This document shows positions 53,089 to 61,292 of a stretch of DNA of 64,000 nt, one piece after another. The translations under genes and the position numbers were made by a program. The notes under the pieces are model-generated. The model had not been told where the DNA came from. It ran no database searches and was given only the letters and a program-made list of their open reading frames with translations. The stretch is taken from contig JBAGRP010000001.1 of assembly GCA_036924855.1 (NCBI GenBank), positions 6,126,001 through 6,190,000 on the forward strand, written 5' to 3'. Within the stretch, counting starts at the first letter, position 1. The number at the start of each line of letters is the position of its first letter. The stretch is from Nitrobacteraceae bacterium AZCC 2146 (GTDB taxonomy: Bacteria; Pseudomonadota; Alphaproteobacteria; Rhizobiales; Xanthobacteraceae).

Positions 53089-54423
53089 ATGAATCAATTT
53101 CGCAATCTAGTGGTAACCGCAGTCTTAATGCTAGCGCCGCTTTCGCAGTCTTTTGCCGCCGAAACAATTTCGACGAACGCGCCTTTGCGATATCGCATCG
53201 GCGGCGGAAACATCGTGACACATTTGACAGGAGCTCCGACGGCTCAGTTGTATTCGGCGCTTCGCGGCGTCGGCGCGAAGCTTGGACGCATGGACTCTTA
53301 CGGCTGGCGAGATCTGGATCGCAAGCCAATTCCCGGTAATTTCGATGCCGCCATGCTTGAGGCTTACCGGCAAGGCATTACGCCTGTCATTCTGTTGGAA
53401 TACGAAGGTAGCTACCAAACATTGCAGCCGCCTCAACCCACCGGATCGTACGACGATTGGTTCGCTGCCGGACAGGCCTTTGCGAAACGTTTTCGGCCGA
53501 ATGGTGAATGGGCGCTTGAGAACGGTATCGTTAACTGGGGTGCGGAAGTGTTTACCGCCATCAACGAGCCCGATGTGCAAGCCACCATTCCCCGCGAGGT
53601 GTACAGGGACGCGCTGGCCGGGCTGGCAGATGGCGTGCACAGCATCGATCGCGCCTTGCGCGTCGTGCCCGGCGGCTTTGCGACCTGTAACTCCCATGGC
53701 GATGCGACATTGCGCGGCTACGGCCCGGCAATATCAGGCCTGCTCGAGGACGGTCGGCTCGATGGTATCGACCTGCACACCTACTACAACGCGAAATGGT
53801 ATCCGCTCACGCGCGGCCGCGATTTCTCGGTCCAGACCTGCTTCGATCGCATCAAGGCGGCGATGGGCCTGAAGCGCGATATCAATTTTTATGCGACCGA
53901 GTTCAACATTGCGCGCGACGGCGAATGGGAAGATCCCAGGCTGGCCGCGCGGCTGTTTCTCACCGCATTCTGGGACAATGTCGGCGTGGTGAAGGCCGAC
54001 GGGACGTCGGCGACGGTGCTGGCGTTTCCATGGAATCTCGCCGACACCGGCAGCATCGAGGGGCCAGCCTATGCCATGGCTACATCGGAAGCACTGTGGA
54101 GACCCGATCCGCGTGCCAAGGTGCTGCGTACCGTTCTCCAATTGGCAGGGGATATGAAGCTGACATCGCTCGATCCGAAACGTGGCATGTACACGCTGGA
54201 GGGCGATGCCGGTCAGTTGCTGGTCTGGCAGAACCTTCCCGGCTGGACGGACGGGCCGGGGCCTGTGTGGGAAGTACAACTTCCCGATTGGGCGCGCGAT
54301 GCCGAGCTCTGGGCCTGGGACGGCAAGCGCCGCGAGATCCGCATCAACAGCGGCAAGGCCGTGATCACCGGCCTCAACGGCAATGAGACCTACATGCTGC
54401 GCGTAATGCGGCAGCGTCCGTAA
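53089..54423 (+). CDS. Exported clan GH-A-like glycosidase of the exopolysaccharide cluster
   Basis: 444 residues with a signal peptide (MNQFRNLVVTAVLMLAPLSQSFA-AET). The catalytic pattern of clan A beta/alpha-barrel glycosidases is present: acid/base E160 in FTAINEPD and nucleophile E271 in FYATEFNIARD, with DLHTYYN on another strand of the barrel. A beta-sandwich-like C-terminal domain (about 345-444) follows. Subfamily uncertain (GH39-like or an unclassified relative). It probably trims or releases the polymer in the periplasm or outside. The start is ATG 53089; AGGA four bases before. An IS630 element is inserted eight bases after the stop. Confidence 0.75.
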   Translation: MNQFRNLVVTAVLMLAPLSQSFAAETISTNAPLRYRIGGGNIVTHLTGAPTAQLYSALRGVGAKLGRMDSYGWRDLDRKPIPGNFDAAMLEAYRQGITPVILLEYEGSYQTLQPPQPTGSYDDWFAAGQAFAKRFRPNGEWALENGIVNWGAEVFTAINEPDVQATIPREVYRDALAGLADGVHSIDRALRVVPGGFATCNSHGDATLRGYGPAISGLLEDGRLDGIDLHTYYNAKWYPLTRGRDFSVQTCFDRIKAAMGLKRDINFYATEFNIARDGEWEDPRLAARLFLTAFWDNVGVVKADGTSATVLAFPWNLADTGSIEGPAYAMATSEALWRPDPRAKVLRTVLQLAGDMKLTSLDPKRGMYTLEGDAGQLLVWQNLPGWTDGPGPVWEVQLPDWARDAELWAWDGKRREIRINSGKAVITGLNGNETYMLRVMRQRP

Positions 54424-54445
54424 GCCGTTCTAGAGCGTGATTGCC

Positions 54446-55123
54446 TCACGTTGAAGCGTATCCGGAGTTTGTCAAATAGTTCGCGCATTCTTGAGGGCTG
54501 AAGGCGCTGAGGAGCGCTCCGATCCTGCGCCACGTGGCTTCGACGGTTCGTTCTGCGGCCTTGCGCAGCAGGGTTTTGAGCTTGGCAAACATCTGCTCGA
54601 TCGGGTTGAGATCTGGACTGTAAGGCGGAAGGAAGAACAGCTTCGCGCCGGCCGCGCGGATCGCGCGGCGAACGGCCTTTCCCTTGTGGCTGCCGAGATT
54701 GTCGATGACGACGATGTCACCCGGCTTCAGGGCTGGGACCAGCACCTGCTCGACATAAGCAAGGAAGCTGTCGCCGTTGATCGGCCCGTCGATCACGCAG
54801 GGAGCGTCGATGCGATCCGAGCGCAGCGCTGCCAGGAAGGTCAGGGTTTGCCAATGACCGTGCGGCACCTTCGCGACCAGCCGTTCGCCACGTGGCGCCC
54901 GGCCATGGGTGCGCGTCATGTTGGTCTTGGCCCAGGTCTCATCGATAAAGACGAGGCGGCCTGGATCGAGCTTGTTTTGCAGGCGCTTCCATCGCGCCCG
55001 CCGCCTTGCCACGTCCGGGCGATCCTGCTCGCTGGCGTGAAGGCTTTTTTTTGAAGCTGATGCCTTCATGCTCGAAGAAGTGCCACACCGCATAATAGCT
55101 GACCTTGATGCCGCGCCCGGCAA
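54446..55123 (-). CDS. IS630 transposase, catalytic part (orfB), read by frameshift
   Basis: The DDE catalytic domain: D in RLVFIDETW, D in IVVIDNLGSHKG and E in DLNPIEQMFAKLK. It joins orfA after the A-run at 55045-55052 (minus strand TTC followed by eight A). The fused protein reads SFKK then SLHASEQDRPDVARRR. A +1 ribosomal shift or polymerase slippage on the A-run would give the full enzyme. The listed upper end is only the open reading frame; real translation enters near 55050. Confidence 0.85.
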   Translation of the reverse strand: MPGAASRSAIMRCGTSSSMKASASKKSLHASEQDRPDVARRRARWKRLQNKLDPGRLVFIDETWAKTNMTRTHGRAPRGERLVAKVPHGHWQTLTFLAALRSDRIDAPCVIDGPINGDSFLAYVEQVLVPALKPGDIVVIDNLGSHKGKAVRRAIRAAGAKLFFLPPYSPDLNPIEQMFAKLKTLLRKAAERTVEATWRRIGALLSAFSPQECANYLTNSGYAST

Positions 55124-55388
55124 GCTCCGCCACCAGCGCCCGCAACGTCACATCAGGCTGATCGGCAAGGCGTTTCAGCAGCCAGTCCCGCTGGTCGGCC
55201 AGCGCATAGGGTCGATTGCCACCCATAGGGCGGGCCGCGGGGCTTCCGGTGGCGCGTGCGCGTTGCGACCATTTCACCGCACTCGCCACGCTCACCTTGA
55301 AGAGCGCGGCTACCTTCCGGCAGCTCTCGCCCGCCGCAACCGCCGCCACAACGCGTTCACGAAGATCCAGAGAATAAGCGCGGGCCAT
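54939..55388 (-). CDS. IS630 transposase, DNA-binding part (orfA)
   Basis: 149 residues from ATG at 55388. Helix-turn-helix region AYSLDLRERVVAAVAAGESCRKVAALFKVSVASAVKW, then KRLADQPDVTLRALVAELAG and HFFEHEGISFKKK at the shift site. Beyond the A-run the frame continues for about 40 non-homologous residues (PSRQRAGSPGRG) to a stop, so alone it would be a truncated repressor-like product. IS630 elements commonly use this arrangement. Confidence 0.85.
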   Translation of the reverse strand: MARAYSLDLRERVVAAVAAGESCRKVAALFKVSVASAVKWSQRARATGSPAARPMGGNRPYALADQRDWLLKRLADQPDVTLRALVAELAGRGIKVSYYAVWHFFEHEGISFKKKPSRQRAGSPGRGKAAGAMEAPAKQARSRPPRLYR

Positions 55389-55478
55389 CGATGCTGCCTC
55401 CCGTTCAGACAGCACCTCTGAATCACACTCCACCAGATTTGGGAATCCCAAACCGATTCAGGTCAACGCGATCATGCT

Positions 55479-57227
55479 CTAGTTGCCGTAGAGATAGTTC
55501 GGCAGCCACAGCGTCATGCCGGGCCAGAAATACATGATGACCATGCAGATGATCACGATGACCATGTACGGCATCATGCCGGCGAAGATCTGGTTGAGCG
55601 TGACGTGCTTGGGCGCGACGCCCTTGAGATAGAACGCTGACATCGCCACTGGCGGCGACAGGAACGCCGCCTGCAGGTTGACGAACACCAGCGTGCCCCA
55701 CAGGATCGGGTCGATGTTGAAGTGCTTGAGCATCGGCAGGAAGATTGGCACGAAGATGATGATAATCTCGGTCCACTCCAGCGGCCAGCCGAGTACGAAG
55801 ATGATCGCCTGCGACAGCAGCATGAACGACACCGGCGACATATTGAGCGAGAGCACCCAGCTTTCCAGCAGCGCCTGACCGCCGAGGATCGCGAACACCC
55901 CGGAGAACAATGCCGAGCCGACGAACAGCCAGCACACCATGGCGGTGGTCTTGGCGGTCAGGAACACCGCTTGCTTGGTGCGCTCCCAGTCCAGCGTTCG
56001 CGCCTGCAACGCCAGCAGAAATGCGCCGGCGGCGCCAACGGCGGCGGACTCGGTTGCCGTGGTAATGCCGAACAGGATCACCGCAAGAACGACCACGGTG
56101 AGAACGCCCAGGGGCATCGTCGATGAGGTCACCAGTTTGACGACCTCGAGACGCTCGGCGTCCATCTTGCTGTAGTAACGCACCTGCAGCAGCGCCAGGC
56201 CAGCGGTGATGCCCCAGAACCAATAGTAGAAGCCGGCGGTCGGCCCTTCCTCGGCCGGCGCGGGCCCTGTCGCGGTCAAACCCGGCGTGCCGAGTTGCTG
56301 CACGCCTTCGACCACGACCTCGATCGCCGCCTGCTGATGAATGACGACGTACCACCAGACAGTATAGAGCGAGCCGGCGACAATGATGAACGGCACCAGC
56401 GCATAGGCCAGATTCGACAGCAGCATCCGGTAGCTGACGGGCTTGCCGTCGGCGTCGATCTGTCTGGCTTTTGATGGCGAGAGCAGCGCTTTGATCAACG
56501 CAACGAAGATATTGCCCGGATAGGCTTCCTGGAACTTCGGCAACCATGCCGGCACGGGGACCTGCGTTTGCTCCTCCGGCAAAGGTGGGGCGATCTTCGG
56601 ATTAATCAGCGCCCAGCTGATGATGTAGACAAGATACAGGAACGACAGGAAGAAGCCGGGGAACATCGCCGCCGCATAGAGCTTCACGATCGATTGCCCG
56701 GCCACCGCGGCGTAAACGATGATCATGACCGAGGGCGGGATCAGGATGCCGAGCGTGCCGCCCGCCGTGATGACGCCGGAGGCTAATCTCACATCATAGC
56801 CCGCGCGCAGCATCGGGTTGAAGGCGATGACGCCCATCAACACCACCACCGCCCCCACCAGGCCAGAGGCGATGCCCCAGAACGTGCACACGATCAGGGT
56901 GGCGACTGCGAGCGAAGCCGGCACGCGCCGGAACGCAAGCTGGATCGAGTAGAACATCTTGTCGACCAGCGCACCGCGCTCCATCACGTAGCCCATGAGC
57001 ACGAACAGCGGGATGGAGATCAGAACGTCGTTGGTCATGGCGCCATAAGTGCGCTCGACCATCAAATCGAAGACGCGGTTGTCCGCCCAGGATTGCCCGG
57101 GAACGTAGAACGCGATGAAGCCGAAGAACATCCCGAGGCCCATCAATGTAAAGGCCGTCGGGAAGCCCATCATGATCACAATCACGATGAGCGTGAGCAT
57201 CAAGAGCCCAAGTGCCGGATCGCTCAT
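55479..57227 (-). CDS. TRAP transporter large permease (DctM-type, extended)
   Basis: 582 residues. Starts MSDPALGLLMLTLIVIVIMMGFPTAFTLMGLGM and has around 13 hydrophobic segments. FWGIASGLVGAVVVLMGVIAFNPML and GGTLGILIPPSVMIIVYAAV are DctM motifs. It is about 150 residues longer than typical DctM, owing to a soluble and membrane insert (about 280-400, including GKPVSYRMLLSNLAYALVP and TATGPAPAEEGPTAGF). It drives uptake with a sodium or proton gradient. Its stop codon TAG overlaps the TA duplicated by the IS630 element; the stop would have existed before insertion too. Start overlaps dctQ by ATGA. Confidence 0.9.
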   Translation of the reverse strand: MSDPALGLLMLTLIVIVIMMGFPTAFTLMGLGMFFGFIAFYVPGQSWADNRVFDLMVERTYGAMTNDVLISIPLFVLMGYVMERGALVDKMFYSIQLAFRRVPASLAVATLIVCTFWGIASGLVGAVVVLMGVIAFNPMLRAGYDVRLASGVITAGGTLGILIPPSVMIIVYAAVAGQSIVKLYAAAMFPGFFLSFLYLVYIISWALINPKIAPPLPEEQTQVPVPAWLPKFQEAYPGNIFVALIKALLSPSKARQIDADGKPVSYRMLLSNLAYALVPFIIVAGSLYTVWWYVVIHQQAAIEVVVEGVQQLGTPGLTATGPAPAEEGPTAGFYYWFWGITAGLALLQVRYYSKMDAERLEVVKLVTSSTMPLGVLTVVVLAVILFGITTATESAAVGAAGAFLLALQARTLDWERTKQAVFLTAKTTAMVCWLFVGSALFSGVFAILGGQALLESWVLSLNMSPVSFMLLSQAIIFVLGWPLEWTEIIIIFVPIFLPMLKHFNIDPILWGTLVFVNLQAAFLSPPVAMSAFYLKGVAPKHVTLNQIFAGMMPYMVIVIICMVIMYFWPGMTLWLPNYLYGN

Positions 57228-57892
57228 GTGTTCAAGTCCCCGCCCATGCCACGCTGGCGCGCCGCCTCGTCGATTTGTTGGGCGTTCTCGATCGCGATCC
57301 TGCGCGCCTCTTCGTCCACGTATTCGCTGTGGGCGAGCTGCTGCTCGATGACGTCGATCTCCGCGACGTCCTTCAACCGGCTCGGCCATTCTCCGGTTCG
57401 CAGGCAAACAACGCAGCGGACGATCTCGGCGATCCCCTGTAGCATGATCAGCGCGCCGGCAATGGGAATGACCGACTTGAAGTGATAGACTGGCGGGCCT
57501 TCCGCCGTCACGTTCGAGTGCTCATTGATTTGCCACGAGAGCGCGGCGTAATCGTAGCCAGCGTAAATGAGTGCGGCGATGCCGGGAATGAAAAACACCG
57601 CGTACAACACGATGTCGAGCGACGCCTGCATCCGCGGCCGCATCGAGCTGTAGAGGAAATCACCGCGAACGTGGGCGTTCTGCGCCAACGTATAGGCGCC
57701 GCACAGCATAAATGTCGTGCCGTACAGCATATTGTCGGCGTCGAAGATCCACGCTGTCGGCATATTCATGATGTAGCGCTTGAAAACTTCAACGCAGACG
57801 ATGCTCATCAGCGCAATGATCAGCCACGCCGCGGCCTTGCCGGCCCACGTACTGATCCCGTCGATTGTGTGCAGAAAGCGTTGGACGCTCAT
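57224..57892 (-). CDS. TRAP transporter small permease (DctQ-type)
   Basis: 222 residues, four hydrophobic segments (about 21-41, 56-74, 96-115, 142-162). Start MSVQRFLHTIDGISTWAGKAAAWLII; motifs VFKRYIMNMPTAWIFDADNMLYG and AHVRGDFLYSSMRPR are typical of DctQ. The C-terminal 50 residues are charged and cytosolic (HSEYVDEEARRIAIENAQQ). The start at 57892 is preferred to one 39 bases upstream. It follows dctP after a strong hairpin and overlaps dctM by four bases. Confidence 0.9.
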   Translation of the reverse strand: MSVQRFLHTIDGISTWAGKAAAWLIIALMSIVCVEVFKRYIMNMPTAWIFDADNMLYGTTFMLCGAYTLAQNAHVRGDFLYSSMRPRMQASLDIVLYAVFFIPGIAALIYAGYDYAALSWQINEHSNVTAEGPPVYHFKSVIPIAGALIMLQGIAEIVRCVVCLRTGEWPSRLKDVAEIDVIEQQLAHSEYVDEEARRIAIENAQQIDEAARQRGMGGDLNT

Positions 57893-57945
57893 GTGCGTTG
57901 CGGCCGTTCGGTGCGAGGGGCGTCTGGACAATGCTCCAGACGATA

Positions 57946-57984
57946 CAGAACCTCATCCGGGATTACATCCCGGATGAGGTTCTG
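57946..57984. terminator. 18-bp perfect stem-loop between dctP and dctQ
   Basis: CAGAACCTCATCCGGGAT (57946-57963) and ATCCCGGATGAGGTTCTG (57967-57984) are exact complements with a TAC loop. It is 17 bases after the dctP stop and 54 before the dctQ start (minus-strand order). Probably an intercistronic stabilising or attenuating structure that raises the amount of binding protein over permease. Confidence 0.75.
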
Positions 57985-58000
57985 ACCGTTCAGTGAACTA

Positions 58001-59137
58001 TCAGGTCTTCTTCTTCGCGTTCGACCCGAAGTAGTGGTTGTACGCCATGCGCCGGCTGACGACGGTGTCCTGCTCCCATTGCGTCGCCCGTTTGGCGAAG
58101 GCCAGTTGCGATTCGACGATTTCCTTGAACAGCGGGTTCTCGGCGGATTTTTTCTCCACTACCTGGTCGTAGATCTCGAGTTGCTTCTGCAGGATCGAAT
58201 CCGGTGTCTTGTAGAACTTGACCTTATCCTTGGTCTGCATCTCTTCATAATCCTTGGAATAGCGGTCGATCGCCTTCCACGACATATCTTGCCCTGCCGC
58301 ATCCACAGCATTGGCGATAATCGCTCTTATCTTCTCGGGCAGCGCGTCGTACTTCGTCTTGTTGAACGTGATCTCGAACTGCTCGGCATTCTGATGGTAG
58401 CTCTGCAGCATGCAGACCTTGGAAACATCGGGGAAGCCGAGAATGCGATCCGACGAGGCGTTGTTGAACTCGGCCGCATCCAGCAAGCCACGATCCATCG
58501 CCGAGACGATTTCGCCGCCGGGCAGCGCGTTGACCGCGGCGCCCATGCCGGTGAATAGGTCAATGGAGATACCGACGGTGCGGTATTTCATGCCCTGGAA
58601 GTCCTCGACCTTGGTGATCGGCTTTTTGAACCAGCCGAGCGGCTGCGTCGGCATCGGTCCGTACGGGAACGACACGACGTTGGCGCCGATCGAGGCATAG
58701 AGCTTGGCCAGTAGTTCCTTGCCGCCGCCGTATTTGTGCCAGGCCAGCAACATGTTGGCGTCCATGCCGTAGCCGGGGCCGGAACCCCAGAGCGCCAGCG
58801 CGGTCTGTTTGCCGTAGTGATAGACCAGCACGCCGTGGCCGCCGTCGAGCGTGCCTTTCGAGACGGCGTCGAGCAGGCCGAAGGCTGGCACCACGGCACC
58901 CGCCGGAAGCACGTCGATCTTGAGGTCGCCTCCGGTCATGTCGTTGACCTTCTTCGCGTAATCGAGCGCGTATTCGTGGAAGATGTCCTTCGATGGCCAT
59001 GTGCTCTGAAAGCGCATGCTGACCGGGCCTTGCGCACTCACGATGTTCGGCGCGGCGACGGTCGCGGCGGCACCGGCTGCGGCGACGGTCAGGAAGTGTC
59101 GGCGCGTAGACGTTTTGTCCCTGCTTGACGTGGTCAT
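58001..59137 (-). CDS. TRAP transporter substrate-binding protein (DctP-type), Tat-exported
   Basis: 378 residues. Twin-arginine signal TSTRRHFLTVAAAGAAATVAAPNIVSAQG. Mature part: MRFQSTWPSKDIFHEYALDYAKKV, GGGKELLAKLYASIGANVVSF, MKYRTVGISIDLFTGMGAAVNAL and LLDAAEFNNASSDRILGFPDV, all of the TRAP subfamily that binds alpha-keto acids and mono-/aromatic carboxylates in rhizobia. The arginine in YRTVG is the usual carboxylate ligand. The ribosome site GGGAGAG is adequate. It probably feeds the second molybdenum hydroxylase pathway or central metabolism. Confidence 0.9.
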   Translation of the reverse strand: MTTSSRDKTSTRRHFLTVAAAGAAATVAAPNIVSAQGPVSMRFQSTWPSKDIFHEYALDYAKKVNDMTGGDLKIDVLPAGAVVPAFGLLDAVSKGTLDGGHGVLVYHYGKQTALALWGSGPGYGMDANMLLAWHKYGGGKELLAKLYASIGANVVSFPYGPMPTQPLGWFKKPITKVEDFQGMKYRTVGISIDLFTGMGAAVNALPGGEIVSAMDRGLLDAAEFNNASSDRILGFPDVSKVCMLQSYHQNAEQFEITFNKTKYDALPEKIRAIIANAVDAAGQDMSWKAIDRYSKDYEEMQTKDKVKFYKTPDSILQKQLEIYDQVVEKKSAENPLFKEIVESQLAFAKRATQWEQDTVVSRRMAYNHYFGSNAKKKT

Positions 59138-59468
59138 GTCACTCTCCCGGGGTTAGGTCGATCCTTGCTGGTCGATCTTTTATTGGCAACAAGACAAAGG
59201 CTTGCTCTGCGGTTTGGCAAGAATGATCGCAGAGCTGCGACGCTTCGACGCGCCTCCAACTATCCAAACGAGGCGCGGTTACGACGTCCGACCAATGCCG
59301 AGCGATTGATATCAACCGCGTCACGAAGAAATTCGCTGCAGCGCACTATGTCGCAAAGCGAGTACTGCAAAGCGATCAGGCTCGCCCCGCAAAGGACAGG
59401 CCATGCCGGCTCCGATCAAGACCGGCCCGCTACACTATCCGATCTGAGGCGGCAGGCCTGGCGACCGC
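59138..59468. promoter_or_regulatory. Spacer between the IclR regulator and dctP
   Basis: 331 bp without a gene; must hold the dctP promoter (minus strand). Apart from the dctP ribosome site GGGAGAG next to its start, no operator, terminator or RNA structure was recognised. The small open frames here show no coding features. Confidence 0.3.
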
Positions 59469-60275
59469 TCAGAATGTGACGGCGGCATAGGCCTTGGTAA
59501 TATCGCTGGCCGCTTGCTGCAGTTGCTCGCGCAATTTGATCTGGCTGGCCTTCGGCATCCGGAAGGCCGGCGCCACGAAAGAGACGGCCGCCACGACGCC
59601 GTTGGCATCGTGAACGCCGACCGCCGCGGCATAGACATGCGGCGTGATCTCTGCTCGCGATTCCGCCCAGCCCTGTTCGCGGATCACGGCGAGTTCGCGT
59701 AGCAATGCTTTCTGATGCGTCGCGAAGGTCGGATCGCGGGCAATCGCTTCATTCAGGGTTGCTTCGCATTCTGCCGGAGGCAGATGGGCCAGCAGTAGTT
59801 TGGGTCCGGCGCCGCGATGCAGTGGCAAGGCGGTGCCGACTTCGAAACTCAGCCGGATGCGAGACGATGACTCGACCCGCTCGATACAGATGGCGCGATC
59901 GCCGGATCGTCGAACGAGGATAACCGTTTCGCCGGCTTCCTGAGATAGTCGCTTCATGTGCGGGCGCGCAATCGATGCGAGATCGGTGCCGGCTCGGGCG
60001 GCCTGTGCCAGCCCGATCACACGCGGCGCCAGCACGAACGAGCCGCGGCCGTCCTCGTCGATCAGATCGGCCTCTCGCAGAATTCCAATGTATCGATAGG
60101 TCGATGACAACGGCACGCCGATCTGTTCGGCCAGGCTCTCGGCCGAATGCCGCGGCTTGTCGATGGAGAAGGCAAGAAGCGCACGGAGGATCTTTCGCGA
60201 GCTGCCGTCGGCAGCCACGGCCCGCACCGTTTGACCATCGCGCTTGGTCGTCAATGCGGTTTTCGTGATGGTCAA
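59469..60275 (-). CDS. IclR-family transcriptional regulator
   Basis: 268 residues from a TTG start with GGAG seven bases ahead. Winged helix about 23-80 (SSRKILRALLAFSIDKPRHS, SLAEQIGVPLSSTYRYIGIL) and an effector domain about 95-260 (VILVRRSGDRAICIERVESSSRIRLSFE, FVAPAFRMPKASQIKLREQLQ). Its frame extends 308 codons further over the opposite coding strand but that is antisense to the FAD subunit and not translated. It is divergent from the second molybdenum hydroxylase and upstream of the TRAP genes, so it is a good candidate regulator of both. Confidence 0.88.
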   Translation of the reverse strand: MTITKTALTTKRDGQTVRAVAADGSSRKILRALLAFSIDKPRHSAESLAEQIGVPLSSTYRYIGILREADLIDEDGRGSFVLAPRVIGLAQAARAGTDLASIARPHMKRLSQEAGETVILVRRSGDRAICIERVESSSRIRLSFEVGTALPLHRGAGPKLLLAHLPPAECEATLNEAIARDPTFATHQKALLRELAVIREQGWAESRAEITPHVYAAAVGVHDANGVVAAVSFVAPAFRMPKASQIKLREQLQQAASDITKAYAAVTF

Positions 60276-60364
60276 CGCAATCTCCGTTCGATCATCGTCG
60301 CCGCCCGAAAAGGCAGCAACTGGACACCATTTGCGCACAAACAAATATTGCCGGGCGCGAGGTT

Positions 60365-60401
60365 TCTTATAAGATAAGATAGTGTTCTCAGCAATTGAGA
60401 A
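60365..60401. promoter_or_regulatory. Inverted repeats before the second molybdenum hydroxylase operon
   Basis: TCTTATAAGA (60365-60374) is a perfect 10-bp palindrome, and TTCTCA-GCAAT-TGAGAA (60385-60401) is an inverted repeat that ends right before the ATG at 60402. Between the IclR regulator and the hydroxylase operon, they are candidate operators, and the second would cover the ribosome-binding region. Confidence 0.45.
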
Positions 60402-61292
60402 ATGGCAACGACCATGAAACTTCCCCCACTGGACTACGTCCGCCCCGACACGCTTGCAGAGGCGATTGCCATTCTGGCGGCTCATGGCGGCAACGCCAAG
60501 GCAATCGCCGGCGGCCAGAGCCTGATGCCGATGCTGGCATTCCGGCTGGCGGCACCGGAGCTGCTGGTGGATATCGGCCGGCTGCCGGGGCTGGGGCGCA
60601 TCGACATTTCTGCCGAAGGCGTGGACCTCGGTGCGCTGGTGACGTGGCGCGACATCGAGCGCGAGGCGCGGTTCGCTCAGGCGCACCCCCTGCTGGCTGC
60701 TGCCATCGCGCATGTGGCGCATTATCAAATTCGCAACCGTGGCACGGTCGGCGGCAGTCTTGCGCACGCCGATCCCGCCGCGGAAATGCTCGGCATCGCC
60801 ATCACCTGCGACGCGCTGGTCACGGTCGTCGGCCCGAACGGCACGCGTATGGTGCCGGCGGACGAGTTCTGTCTCGGCGGACTGAGCACGGTCCTGGAGT
60901 TTGATGAACTCGTGACGAATGTACGGCTGCCGCCCTGGAAAAAGGACAGGCGCTGGGCGTTCGAGGAATTCGCCCGCCGCCGTGGCGATTTCGCGCTGGC
61001 GGGCGTTGCGGCGTTTTACGATATCGACCAGAACGGAACGATACGCGATCCCCATGTCGGTGTGATCGGGGTGGGGGACCGTCCGATGCGTTTGTCCGTC
61101 GTGGAAACCTTGCTCGAAAGCAAAAGCCTCGATGCCGATATGATCCTGCAGGCTGCCGCACTGGCGCGCGATGCGGTCGAACCCACGGACGATATTCACG
61201 CCGAGGCCGCCTATCGCCGCGACCTGGTCGGCGTCTTGCTGGAGCGCGTGCTGGCGCGGGCGGGCAATATCGCCCTCGCGGAGGCCGCATGA
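60402..61292 (+). CDS. Molybdenum hydroxylase FAD-binding subunit (CoxM-like), second set
   Basis: 296 residues with FAD motifs AGGQSLMPMLAFRLAAPE (about 35-52) and TVGGSLAHADPAAEMLG (about 115-131). It opens LPPLDYVRPDTLAEAIAIL. ATG at 60402 or the second at 60414 (MKLPPLDYV). It transfers electrons for the hydroxylase encoded with coxS- and coxL-like genes behind it. Similar to but distinct from the set at 22223. Overlaps the small subunit by ATGA. Confidence 0.9.
   Translation: MATTMKLPPLDYVRPDTLAEAIAILAAHGGNAKAIAGGQSLMPMLAFRLAAPELLVDIGRLPGLGRIDISAEGVDLGALVTWRDIEREARFAQAHPLLAAAIAHVAHYQIRNRGTVGGSLAHADPAAEMLGIAITCDALVTVVGPNGTRMVPADEFCLGGLSTVLEFDELVTNVRLPPWKKDRRWAFEEFARRRGDFALAGVAAFYDIDQNGTIRDPHVGVIGVGDRPMRLSVVETLLESKSLDADMILQAAALARDAVEPTDDIHAEAAYRRDLVGVLLERVLARAGNIALAEAA

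Larger units (their letters stand above)
54433..55479. mobile_element. IS630-family insertion sequence (about 1.05 kb)
   Basis: Ends are imperfect inverted repeats: left GAGCGTGATTGCCTCACG and, on the opposite strand at the right end, GAGCATGATCGCGTTGAC. The element is bounded by TA dinucleotides at 54431-54432 and 55480-55481, the target duplication of IS630. It carries overlapping orfA and orfB on the minus strand. It sits between the exopolysaccharide glycosidase and the TRAP permease, which without it would converge with about seven bases between stop codons. Confidence 0.85.

Noticed and set aside
59469..61199. A 576-codon minus-strand frame covering the IclR regulator and running antisense to the CoxM-like gene
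   Set aside because: Only the last 268 codons are IclR-like and have a ribosome site; the rest is antisense of a well-supported gene and shows no family features.
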